Positions 39,312 through 49,842 of a stretch of DNA of 64,000 nucleotides are shown here, in pieces. The stretch is taken from positions 65,432,293-65,496,292 of the forward strand of contig CM055094.1 in assembly GCA_029204225.1 (NCBI GenBank). Reading direction: 5' to 3'. The number at the start of each line of letters is the position of its first letter. Positions within the stretch are counted from its first letter, which is position 1. Source of the DNA: Diphasiastrum complanatum (taxonomy: Eukaryota; Streptophyta; Lycopodiopsida; Lycopodiales; Lycopodiaceae). The position numbers were made by a program, and so were the translations under genes. The notes beneath the pieces are model-generated. The model saw nothing but the letters and a program-made list of their open reading frames with translations. It was not told where the DNA came from and did no database searches.

Positions 39312-39593
39312 CAAGGATGTTCGAATCTCATTTGGGCATAATCTCCTCCTCCTATTGAACATGGAAATATGGTACAAAGGGTGCCTTTTTATGGATGGGA
39401 AAGGCCCTTGTCCCTTTCTCCTATTGGTTAGTTACAATGGCAAGGATCCTAATCCAAGCCTCCTAAACTAACACAAAATGAATCTAATGGTCATTTAAGA
39501 AAGCACAAGGGTACTCACATAATTCATGTGAGTTCTAATTTGGGCCCTTTTAGGTTTTTTATTAACAACTTGACTTAGGGCCTCTAATGTCAT
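38957..39593 (-). repeat. 5' LTR of gypsy element (truncated)
   Basis: Starts TGCAGCGGCC. Its match to the 3' LTR breaks off at 39593, and the terminal about 206 bp are absent. Confidence 0.8.
39226..39308. repeat. (GA)n microsatellite inside LTR
   Basis: About 83 bp. Confidence 0.95.
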
Positions 39594-39675
39594 AAACTGC
39601 GGCAATTTGCAAAAATAGTTTTTTGATAAAGACTGGCAACAATAAACACTTGGTTTTATGTAAGCGAACGAGGAT

Positions 39676-39954
39676 CTACGCTTTTCTAAGTGCCATAATG
39701 GTATAGCTGCCAGTCTTGGATGTAATCCGGAAAGTTTGGAATTCATCCGAGTAGGTGGAGTAGGCTGCTCGGATGAGGCTCTCGCTCTGCTGGTCCCAGA
39801 AAAGTGTTAGATCAAAGCCAAGGTTTGTGAGGATATCCTTGGCCAGGGTGAGCTGCTCGGCGTAATTCTTGATACAGATCATAAATATATTCCCTGAATA
39901 AGGACGAGGGCGTTTACGGCGATGCAAGTTGAGCGAGGAATCGCAGGAAGCCAT
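39676..39954 (-). CDS. small uncharacterised ORF, 92 residues
   Basis: Intact minus-strand ORF starting at 39954. It begins M-A-S-C-D-S-S-L-N-L, then has a basic patch R-R-K-R-P-R-P and a mixed alpha/beta-looking body (E-Q-L-T-L-A-K-D-I-L-T-N-L-G-F, then E-F-Q-T-F-R-I-T-S-K-T-G-S-Y-T-I). Codons are GC-richer than the AT-rich surroundings, and a CTATATATAG box sits 100 bp upstream. I do not recognise the family. It lies on the same strand as, and about 660 bp beyond, the gypsy integrase ending at 40617, so it may be an extra retroelement ORF downstream of pol. Alternatively it is the first exon of a host gene or the start of another element's gag. No signal peptide or membrane segment is visible. 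Confidence 0.45.
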   Translation of the reverse strand: MASCDSSLNLHRRKRPRPYSGNIFMICIKNYAEQLTLAKDILTNLGFDLTLFWDQQSESLIRAAYSTYSDEFQTFRITSKTGSYTIMALRKA

Positions 39955-40616
39955 GATAGCAGTGATTTTAGATTACTCTGAGAATTTGGAAAATTTTGGC
40001 ATGAACTCGAGAGCAGCAATCTAAAATGAACTCGTGGAGAGAAGGGTGGAGGACTATATATAGACTTTTTTTTGGCAAAAATTTGCAACTTCACTCAAAA
40101 ATCATCCTCAGTGTCCACGATTTGGTAATGATGGTCGCAAATTTTGAGACAACATTTTGAGGCCTCGCAAATTCTTGTAAGTGATTTTTTTATGCCAAAA
40201 GAGAAAAAAAACGTCTGACAGTGCAAAAATGTGTCTAATCAGAATTCGTAGAGATAGCAGAGAAATCGTGAGGATCATTTTGAGCTCCAGCGAATTGTCT
40301 GTGAATTCTGATAGTGGATATATGATGAAAAAACTACTTTTTTCTATTTTTAGAATTTTTTTGTCTCTGAGACAGAATTCGTGGAGGCCAAAAATGAATC
40401 ATGCACTGTAAAAAAGGAGTCCGACAAATTCTATCTCAGATGTTGTGAAAACATTTCTTCTGAAACTAATGACTTTTGTGGTTTTCTCAGAGAAGACTGT
40501 TGGTATACCAGATCTGATAGTATCTCGATGGTTTGAACAAGAAAGCACAACAAAAATGTTGTCGAAATGGCATGCAGGCAATAAAAAAAGAAGAAAAACA
40601 GTAGGAAAGAAAACAA
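39955..40616. other. no gene; possible decayed 3' end or LTR of a gypsy element
   Basis: AT-rich stretch between the small ORF and the integrase end. GAATTC(T/G)...TCTGA-type phrases recur (40240-40440). No second LTR copy was identified. Confidence 0.35.
40054..40063 (-). promoter_or_regulatory. TATA box (CTATATATAG) for the 92-residue ORF
   Basis: Perfect TATA-like palindrome 100 bp upstream of the ATG at 39954. It could instead be the promoter of a decayed LTR. Confidence 0.4.
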
Positions 40617-42880
40617 CTAATACATATCAAGATAAAAACATGGTTCATTGTACTTTCTCAGTCGGCTCCCATTGACCACAATGTCGAGGATATCTCCTTG
40701 AGGGGTTTGGAGTTGTACATATCCAGAGGCAAAACTTTTTTTAATGACGTAAGGTCCTTGGCCAGAAAATTTCAGTTTGCCTTTGAAGGCTTTGGCCTGG
40801 TATAGCAGGACCTTATCTCCAACCTGGAAGTCTCTAGGTTTCAATGATCGATCATGCCATGTTTTTTGTCGTTGTTTGTGGACTTGTTGAGCATGGATGC
40901 TGATCCGTCGTGTTTCACAGAGTTGCTCTAGATGGAATAACTTGTTTACTAGATTCTGATGAGTATGAAGCTCAAGGTTATAGGCTACTCGAAGGGAGGG
41001 GATATGGAATTTCACAAGCATAATGGCTTCTTGGCCATATGTGAGCTGGAAAGGGGTTAAGCCTATAGCTCGCTTCGGGGTGGTGTGATAAGCCCAGAGA
41101 GCAGCATGGAGTTTGAGCTCCCAATCAGAACGGTTGGATTCAACGATTTTGGTGAGAATTCCACATAGGATTTTATTGGTGGATTCTGCCTGGCCATTGC
41201 AGCGTGGATAGTATGGGGAACTTTTGCGATGTACCACAAAAAATTTGGAAAGAAGATCTGCTATGACAGAGTTAAGAAAATGTGTACCCCTATCATTGAT
41301 AAGCTCTAGAGGACATCCGAAACAAACTATAACCTGTTCATAGAGAAATTTGGCGGTAGAATAAGCGTCAACATTGCGAACAGCTCTTGCTTCAGCCCAT
41401 TTGGTGCAATAGTCCATAGCTACTATGATGTAACGAGATTGTGTTTGTCGAGCAACAAGACTAATAGTCCGACATAATCAATTTCCCATTTTTGGAAAGC
41501 TTGATCAGTGGTTACGGGGTGTAAAGGCATGTAGTCTGTTTTTAGAAAGCATTTTGTGCGTTGGCAGACATCACAAGCCTTAGTGTAATTGTGCATATCC
41601 TTGAAGAGTGTTGGTCACAAAAACCGATCAAGAGGATTTTATTAGCAGTTGTTTCAGAAGAGAAATGGCCTGCACCAATACCTTCATGAGTGAGGAAAAT
41701 TACAAAGGGTATTTCGCCTTCAGTAAGACATCGTCGGATAATTTCATCTAACCCTTGCTAGTAGAGTTGTCCTACAATTAACGTATAAGGTTTAGTTTTG
41801 AGGACCAACGCACGTTGTTCATGTTTAGAGAAGGACGAATCCATCTGCTTTGAAGTTAAATATTTTGTAATTTTCTTAGCCCATACAGGTGTAGAGTCAA
41901 CTTGGAAAAGGATTGGATCTGGTAAATAATTGTTGACGCCTTGATCAGGGGTAGGAAGGCTAGGGACTTGGGATAGATGGTCTGCTAGAAAATGCTGAAC
42001 TCCCTTATGAACCACGATCCTAAACTCAAATTCTCGCAGTAATAGGATTCATCTAGTAATACGGCCTGTGGTGCAGGTCTTGTTGATAAGATACAACAAT
42101 GCTTGATGATCAGTGAAGAACGCAAAGACTTTTCCTAAAAGATAATGGCGAAACTTCTGAACCGCATATACCATTGCCAAGGCTTCACGTTCGGTAGTGA
42201 TATAATTGACTTCAGCAAGTATCAATTGTCGACTAAGAAAACGGATTGGGTAGTCCTTTTTGAATTCTCCCGGTTGGGTGAGCACTGCTCCAATGGCATA
42301 CTTGGATGCATCAGTATGTACATGGAATTCTTTAGAATAATCAGGAGCCCGGAGGATGGGTGCATTGGTAAGGGCTTCTTTGAGTTGATTAAAGACGACG
42401 CGTTGTTCATCCGCCCATTTGGAGACTACAACTACTTTGTAGATTAAGCGTGCTTTGTTAGCAAAATAAAAAAGAAAGCACCGATAGTAGTTGGCGTGGC
42501 CAAGGAAAGAGTAAACTTCACGTATCGTACATGGTTCCGGTAGATTTTGAATGATAAGGATCTTTTCAGGGTCAGTGGAAATGCCATTTCGTGAGATAAT
42601 ATGTCCTAAAACAATACCATGGGTTACCCAAATCTGACGTTTTTCAGGATTAAGAGAGATGCCGAAGCGTTGACATTGGATAAAATTTTTTTTGAGCACA
42701 GACAGATGACATATTTCTTCGGAATGTGCTCCTAAATCGTCCAAATAAACTTATAAGGTATCGCCCATCTGCTGAAAAAAGGCCGCTTGCATAACACGTT
42801 GGAAGGTGCTAGGAGCATTGCAGAGACCAAAGGGCATGACTTTCCAGCAGAAGGTTCCCCATTCTGTGGCAACGATATAC
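40617..42880 (-). pseudogene. second Ty3/gypsy pol fragment
   Basis: Minus strand. The 3' end of RT (F-G-L-C-N-A-P near 42830, Y-L-D-D at about 42740, G-H-I-I-S-R-N-G-I) is followed by RNase H (42400-42050: H-T-D-A-S-K-Y-A-I-G-A, T-T-E-R-E-A-L-A, T-D-H-Q-A-L-L). A linker and the H2C2 knuckle region follow (42015-41550, with stops). The integrase core is open from 41417 to 40617 (D-Y-C-T-K-W-A, N-D-R-G-T-H-F, N-G-Q-A-E-S-T-N-K), with a C-terminal barrel (V-G-D-K-V-L-L-Y). The first half of RT and all gag are missing: homology ends at about 42880. It is similar to but distinct from the pol at 33843-36447. Confidence 0.85.
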
Positions 42881-43597
<717 letters not shown>

Positions 43598-44247
43598 TGT
43601 GAAAGATTCAACTAGTTTCATCACATTTTGCAATATTTCCATATTTGGCATATTGAGGCCAAAACTTGTTTTAGACTTAAAGGTTGACTTTTCAAAGTTC
43701 ATTAGTCTAAATTTCATTTGAATAAACACTTTTTGAAAGTGTGGGAAAGATAGAATGCGAGTTTGAGTAGATTCAATTTGAATAAGTTGGGTACATTGAA
43801 TCTAGACCCAAAATTGGTAGGGTTAGCATTTTGGTGGGAAAGCCAAGTGGCCAAATAGGGTTTGGACCTACTATAAAAGGATGTAACTCATGGAGAGAGT
43901 CATCTTCTCTCTTCTCTATCTCATTTCATGCTTATACATGGTTATCTTGGGTTCTACTATCCATTGGTGCACTATCTTGGTGATTGCTTGCAATTCTATG
44001 TGTAGAATGATCTATATTTGCTATTTTTGGATCCACACGTGTGAAATACAGTAGCTTGCTGGTTTTGTACGGACAGCAACAGTACATAATCATTTCATTC
44101 AAGTTTGATCAAGTTCTATTAGTGTTTGCATCTCAAATTGTGTGTAGATGCTGATTTTTCTACATTGGTGAAATTGATAGTGTATTTCTCTTTCTAACCA
44201 AAAATCATTCAAGTAGATTGGATATTAAGGATCTGAAATCTTTCACA
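43598..44247 (+). repeat. copia 5' LTR
   Basis: 650 bp, TGTGAAAG...TTTCACA. Contains a TATA-like CTATAAAAGG (about 43871) and the G-box palindrome CACACGTGTG at about 44034. Confidence 0.95.
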
Positions 44248-44259
44248 TGGTATCAGAGC
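44248..44259 (+). other. primer-binding site (initiator tRNA-Met)
   Basis: Exact TGGTATCAGAGC abutting the LTR. Confidence 0.95.
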
Positions 44260-44831
44260 TTGTGTTTCAGGTTATGAAGGAGTAAATCAGATCTATCAAT
44301 GATTTGGTGAAGATATCAAGTCTAGAGCATGCTAGAGAGGATTCTACACCATAATCGAATTTTTTGCTTTTGTAGATCAAAATACTAAATAGGTCAATAT
44401 ACTTGTCCAATTCCGTTTTTTGAATTCACATGCTGGATTTGGCCAACTTTTGGATCATCGGTTCAGCCTAAGTGGTGGCTTATAGATTGCATATCAAATT
44501 TTCAACATTTGCATGTAGATTTGGAATAGTCAATTTTTTGTGATTTTGTCAAAACCCTAATTTTCATTGGATCTCTAGATAGTGAGATTGCTGGACTTCA
44601 TTTGAGTGTGTTTCAATCTTAGGAAGTGGCAAAAGTCATTAGATTGAGGATAGATCATAGGTTGATCAAGATTCCATGATTCTATGTGTTGATTTGCTTG
44701 GATAAGTGCTAGAAGAGAATTTGTGAGATAGTTTCAAAACTTGGTGATTTCTTTTGAAAGCATTTGTTGTTGTTCAAAGGAGTGCTTTGTGCATTGAAAT
44801 AGGTTGAAAGAGAAGATCAGGTCATTGCTAC

Positions 44832-47800
44832 ATGGCAAACTCAATTGGAGTCATGTTGGAAGCCAATGATAGGCTTACCTCAAGTAACTATTCATTATGG
44901 AAAGTGAGGATGGAGTCACTACTTGAGATGAATGATGTTTTGGATATTGTTGTAGGTTTGGAGGAGAGACCAGCAACACAACAAGATCAATTGAGGTATG
45001 ACAAGAGGGCCAAGAAGGCTCTACACATGATAAAGATGAATGTTACCAATGAACTTCTCAAGGAAGTTGGTAAGTGCACATCATCTTTGGAAGCTTGGAA
45101 TTCATTGAAGAAGCTTTATGAATCCAAGTCTACTTCTAGAGTGTTGACTCTAAGAAGGAAAATCTTTTCTTTTTTGCAAAAGAATGAAGAAAGTCCAAGT
45201 ACTTTTGTTTTGAGAATAAAAGCATTGAATGATGAGTTAGCTTGCATGGATGAAAGCATTAAGGAAGGAGAGCTTATTCAAGTGATTCTTAATGGCTTGT
45301 TGGATGCTCATGCTAACATTGTTCAAAGTATTGCTATTCAAAAGACTTTGCCAAGTTTGATGGATCTTCAAGAATTCTTGATCAATGAGGAATATAGGCT
45401 TCAAGCAAGAGGTGGATCTACATCGACACTTCAAGAGGATGCTATGTTCACAAAGGGCAAATTCAAGGGCAAAACCAAAAGCAAGTGATCTAAAGGGCAA
45501 GATCAAGTGGATGCTTCTTCAAGTGGCAAAAAGAAGGATAGATCAAAGCTCAAGTGCTTCTATTGTGGCATCAAATGACACTTTGCAAGTGAGTGCTACA
45601 AGAAGAAGAGAGATCAAGGAGACAAGCGAGGTAATCTTACTCTTGATGAAGATGGTTTGGATGTGCAAGATGCAAATGATGATGCTTTTGTGATGTCTTC
45701 ATGTATGCTTGCTAATGATGGAGATCTAGATTCTTGGTGGATTGATAGTGGAGCAAGTTCACACATGACCTTTCACAAAGAGTACTTCACTTCTTTGTTG
45801 GCATATGGAGATGACAAGAGGGTGATCTACACGGCCAATGATGGTGAGTGTGCAATCAAAGGGATTGGCACAATTTCTATTTCTCTCTCTACAAATAGGA
45901 ATGTTCATTTGGAGGATGTCTTGTTTATTCCATCTATTACCAAGAATTTGCTTAGTGTGAGTCAAATGCTAAGTAAGGGCCTCAGGGTGGAGTTTGATAG
46001 AGATGCTTGTTTGATCAAAAGGAAGGATGTCTTGATTGGAAAAGGTAAAAGACAAGGGAAGTTGTTTAAACTCGATGCTTGTGTTATTGCTAACCAAGTT
46101 GGATGTGTTGCAAGGGAGCAAATTTCTATTCAAGAGGTTTGGCACAAAAGGATGGGACACCTCAACTTCAAGTCATTGGAGGTAATGGCAAGGAAGAAGG
46201 TTGTGATTGGTCTTCCAAGTTCCTTAAGTAATGACAAGCATGTTTGTGAGTCTTGTGCTTTGTCTAAGTCACATAGACTACCTTATACTAGATCTATTTC
46301 TAGATCTACAAAGCCTTTTCAACTTGTACATTCGGATATTCATGGATTTACTACAATTAGCAATAGTGGAGCTAAGATGTATGTAACATTCATTGATGAT
46401 TTTAGTAGATTTTGTTGGATCTATCTACTAAAGAGCAAGGATGAAGTGTATGATGGCTTTGTCAAGTTCAAGAATGCAAGGGAGAACCAATTTTTCACAA
46501 AGATCAAGTGCTTGAAAGGTGACAATGGTGGTGAGTACATATCTAACAAGTTCAAGGCCTTTTGTGATGAGCATGGGATCAAGAGAGAGTATACAACATC
46601 AAGGACCCCATAACAAAATGGAGTGGTTGAAAGGAATAATAGAACTTTATGTGAAAGCACTAAAGCTATGAGGTTAAGTGCTAATCTTGACAAACCATTT
46701 CGGGATCAAGCTTTGTTCTGTGCCAATTTCTTGTGCAATAGGTGGCCGAGTGCTATTTTGGATGGAAGGACACCTTTTGAGATGCTATTCAAGAGGAGGC
46801 CGAGTGTTAACTTTCTAAGAACCTTTGGATGCACATGCTATGTCAACATTACTCTTGATGATAGGACCAAGGAGGATCCATCTTCAAGAAGAGGTATTTT
46901 TGTTGGATATAGTGAGGTGAGTAAAGCCTACAAGGTTTACATTCCTTCTACTAACAAAGTGATTGTTGGTAGAGATGTCATTTTTTATGAGGAAAACATT
47001 CCAAAGGTGTCTTCAAGCATAATTGATGGTAAAGTAGATGATTCTAACATTCTTGATGTTGATGAGAAGGATCCTACTTTGGATGGTGGTGATGATGGAC
47101 CTTCATCAAGTCAAAAGCCAAGGAGAACATCAAGAGAAAGACAAGTATCTTCAAGGCTCACATATGATCAAAAGGGTAAGCAAGTAGTTTCTGGAAATTA
47201 TGTTGCTTTCCTAATCTCTTTGGATGAGCCTACAAGTGTAGATCAAGCAAGGAAAGAAGAGGAGTGGATCCAAGCAATGGATCTTGAGTATCAAGCTCTT
47301 ATGAAGAATGGAACATGAAGATTGGTGGAGTTACCTAAGGACAAGAAAGCTATTGGATGCAAATGGATCTTCAAGGTGAAGACAAACCAAGATGGATCTA
47401 TCAGCAAGTACAAGGCAATGTTAGTGGCAAAAGGATATGCTCAACAACAAGGAATTGACTATGATGAGACCTTTGCACCCGTGGCAAAGATGGAGGAAGT
47501 ATACATGGAGCAACCCGAGAGCTACATCTCATCAACAAAGCCAAATCATGTGTGTCTTTTACAAAAGAGTTTGTATGGCCTTAAGCAAGCACCAAGGAGT
47601 TGGTATGCTAAGCTTAACACTTTTTTACTCTCTCAAGGCTTTGTTATGAGTGAGTATGATCATTTACTTTATTATAGGTTTGCTGGAAATGATGTTACCA
47701 TCTTGCTAATCTATGTGGATGATATCATCTTGAGTGGTGGAGACAATCAAGATGTGGAGGATATCAAGAATGCTCTTAAGAAGGAGTTTGAGGTGCATGA

Positions 47801-48689
47801 TCTTGGTAATTTGCATTACATTTTAGGAATAGAAGTCATTAGATCTTCTCAATCTACTTTCATTTGTCAAGAGAAGTATGCTAATTCTATTCTAGAAAGA
47901 TTTCATATGGTAGATGCAAAAGCTATTGATACACCTATGGAGTCTCATGTAAAGCTTACTATAAGAGGTAATGAAAAATCCTTCAAGGACATTACTCTCT
48001 ATAGAAAGCTAGTTGGTTCACTCATCTATCTAACCATTACTAGACCTGATCTAAGCTATTGTGTTGGAAGATTGAGTCAATTCATGCAAGATCCTAGTGA
48101 GGAGCATTGGAAACTAGGAAAGCGAGTTTTGAGGTACATCATTGGAACTCGAGATTTTGGCATATTGTATGAGGGATCATCACCTAATCTTTTTGGATTT
48201 TCAGATTCGGACTATGCTGGAGATGTAATGGATAGGAAATCCATTAGTTCTTATTGTAATTTCATAGGTGATGGAGCTATATCATGGATGTCAAAGAAAC
48301 AAGCCACTATCTCATTGTCATCTAGTGAGGCCGAGTACAAAGCTCTTACACATTGCACAAAGGAGATGGTATGGATCAAGAGGATGATCAAGGATCTTCA
48401 CTTGCTGAATTTTTCAGAGAGCCCAATCATCTTTTGTGACAATCAATCAGCCCAAAGAATGACATCCAATCTTATCTTTCATGCTAGGAGCAAGCATATT
48501 GAGATACAATATCATTTTGTGAGGGAGCGAGTCATTGCAAAGGAGGTGGAGCTTCAACATGTGTCTTCAAGGGAATGTGTAGCTGATATCTTCACCAAAG
48601 CATTGGGAAAAGACTTTTTCATGAAGCATAGGACTTCACTTGGAGTATTATCAAAGTCTATGCTAAAACTAGGGGGAGAGAGAGTGTGA
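44832..48689 (+). pseudogene. copia gag-pol polyprotein, 4 stops and an RT deletion
   Basis: One reading frame throughout. Gag begins at 44832 (L-T-S-S-N-Y-S-L-W-K-V-R-M). The CCHC knuckle (C-F-Y-C...H-F-A-S-E-C) is cut by TGA at 45576. Protease W-W-I-D-S-G-A-S-S-H-M is at about 45737. The integrase zinc motif is at about 46140-46260, and its core (H-S-D-I-H-G, F-I-D-D-F-S-R, G-D-N-G-G-E-Y) follows. RT begins G-C-K-W-I-F-K-V-K; Y-V-D-D is at about 47716. RNase H has F-S-D-S-D-Y-A-G-D, S-S-S-E-A-E-Y and D-N-Q-S-A. Stops are at 45486, 45576, 46611 and 47316. Between F-A-P-V-A-K-M and E-E-V-Y-M-E-Q about 32 residues are missing in frame compared with the copia at 56.1-61.0 kb. The loss removes D-V-K-S-A-F-L-N-G, including the first catalytic Asp of RT. 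Confidence 0.95.
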
Positions 48690-49334
48690 AAGATTCAACT
48701 AGTTTCATCACATTTTGCAATATTTTCATATTTGGCATATTGAGGCCAAAACTTGTTTTAGACTTAGAGGTTGACTTTTCAAAGTTCATTAGTCTAAATT
48801 TCATTTAAATAAACACTTTTTGAAAGTGTGGGAAAGATAGAATGCGAGTTTGAGTAGATTCAATTTGAATAAGTTGGGTACATTGAATCTAGACCCAAAA
48901 TTGGTAGGGTTAGCATTTTGGTGGGAAAGCCAAGTGGCTAAATAGGGTTTGGACCTGTTATAAAAGGATGTAACTCGTGGAGAGAGTCATCTTCTCTCTT
49001 CTCTATCTCATTTCATGCTTATATATGGTTCTCTTGGGTTCTACTATCCATTGGTGCACTATTTTGGTGATTGCTTGCAATTCTATGTGTAGAATGATCT
49101 ATATTTGTTATTTTTGGATCCACACGGGTGAAATACAGTAGCTTGCTGGTTTTGTATGGACAACAACAGTACATAATCATTTCATTCAAGTTTGATCAAG
49201 TTCTATTAGTGTTTGCATCTCAAATTGTGTGTAGATGCTGATTTTTCTACATTGGTGAAATTGATAGTGTATTTCTCTTTCTAACCAAAGATCATTCAAG
49301 TAGATTGGATCTTAAGGATCTGAAATCTTTCACA
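48685..49334 (+). repeat. copia 3' LTR
   Basis: 650 bp, about 97.5% identical to the 5' LTR by eye. Its end is 508 bp before the CGS start codon. Confidence 0.95.
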
Positions 49335-49842
49335 ATGATCAATTCCTTCACAACAATTATGAGTCATAATCCAATCCTTAAACAACTCTATTGAATACAA
49401 ACACCTTGGTGCATTTATTCATAGGAAAAAGTAGTAGGTACCTGGATGAAAAAGATATATACACCCCAAAGGAAAAGTTTAAACAAAAGTAGGCTCAAAC
49501 AAGAGCGAAGCTTGCAGTAAAGCTAAGATTAATCCAAATCTTAGGATTAAAAATAACAAGTGCATAAACTATGACGATGTTTGTGGGAGTCTGTCAACTG
49601 ACTACAACAGATCAAAAAAGTGAAGAGGTGGTGAGTTGGCTAATGAAGTGAAATGAGATACTTTTGTTTAATAACGGGGCTGTGAATGACGCATAATACA
49701 TAAAACTTGAAAAACTGCGCATCAAAGGTTGTGGAAGCTCAGGTTGGCTCCAACGATCTCTCTCTCTGTCTCTCTCTCCCGGGCGCTCTCTCTTCTGTCT
49801 CGCTCTTTTCTTCTTTCTTTGCTCTCGATCCATCATCCAGCC
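49335..49842 (+). promoter_or_regulatory. CGS upstream region and 5' leader
   Basis: The only host sequence between the copia LTR and the CGS ATG. The last about 85 bases are pyrimidine-rich (CT runs from 49758 and TCTTTTCTTCTTTCTTTGCTC), as is common in plant 5' leaders. No confident TATA box is seen. If transcription begins near the CT tract, the core promoter has only about 400 bp before the LTR. Confidence 0.5.

Larger units (their letters stand above)
32870..39593 (-). mobile_element. Ty3/gypsy retrotransposon with two partial LTRs
   Basis: Minus-strand element. The 3' LTR is 32870-33616 (left end lost) and the 5' LTR is 38957-39593 (right end lost); 32870-33410 and 39064-39593 are nearly identical. 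Inside the 3' LTR is the complement of a polypurine tract (CCCCCACCT, 33621-33629), and inside the 5' LTR a tRNA-Asp primer site. Order from the 5' end is leader, gag, RT, RNase H, integrase. No chromodomain was seen. The tRNA-Asp primer and the integrase-tail style suggest a non-chromovirus (Tat/Athila-like) clade; this is inference. Stops and frameshifts make it inactive. Confidence 0.85.
43598..49334 (+). mobile_element. near-complete Ty1/copia retrotransposon
   Basis: 5' LTR 43598-44247 and 3' LTR 48685-49334, both 650 bp, with matching inverted ends TGTGAAAGAT / ATCTTTCACA. I counted about 16 mismatches between them by eye (about 97.5% identity). The primer site TGGTATCAGAGC is at 44248-44259 and a purine tract (AGGGGGAGAGAGAG) at 48671-48684. 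Flanking 5-mers ATGGT and ATGAT look like a target duplication with one change. Gag and pol lie in one frame from 44832 to 48689, but broken. Confidence 0.95.

Noticed and set aside
49729-49842. CGS frame extended upstream of the ATG at 49843
   Set aside because: The upstream extension begins at TTG and translates the CT-rich leader; 49843 has a strong start context and gives a normal transit-peptide-like N-terminus.
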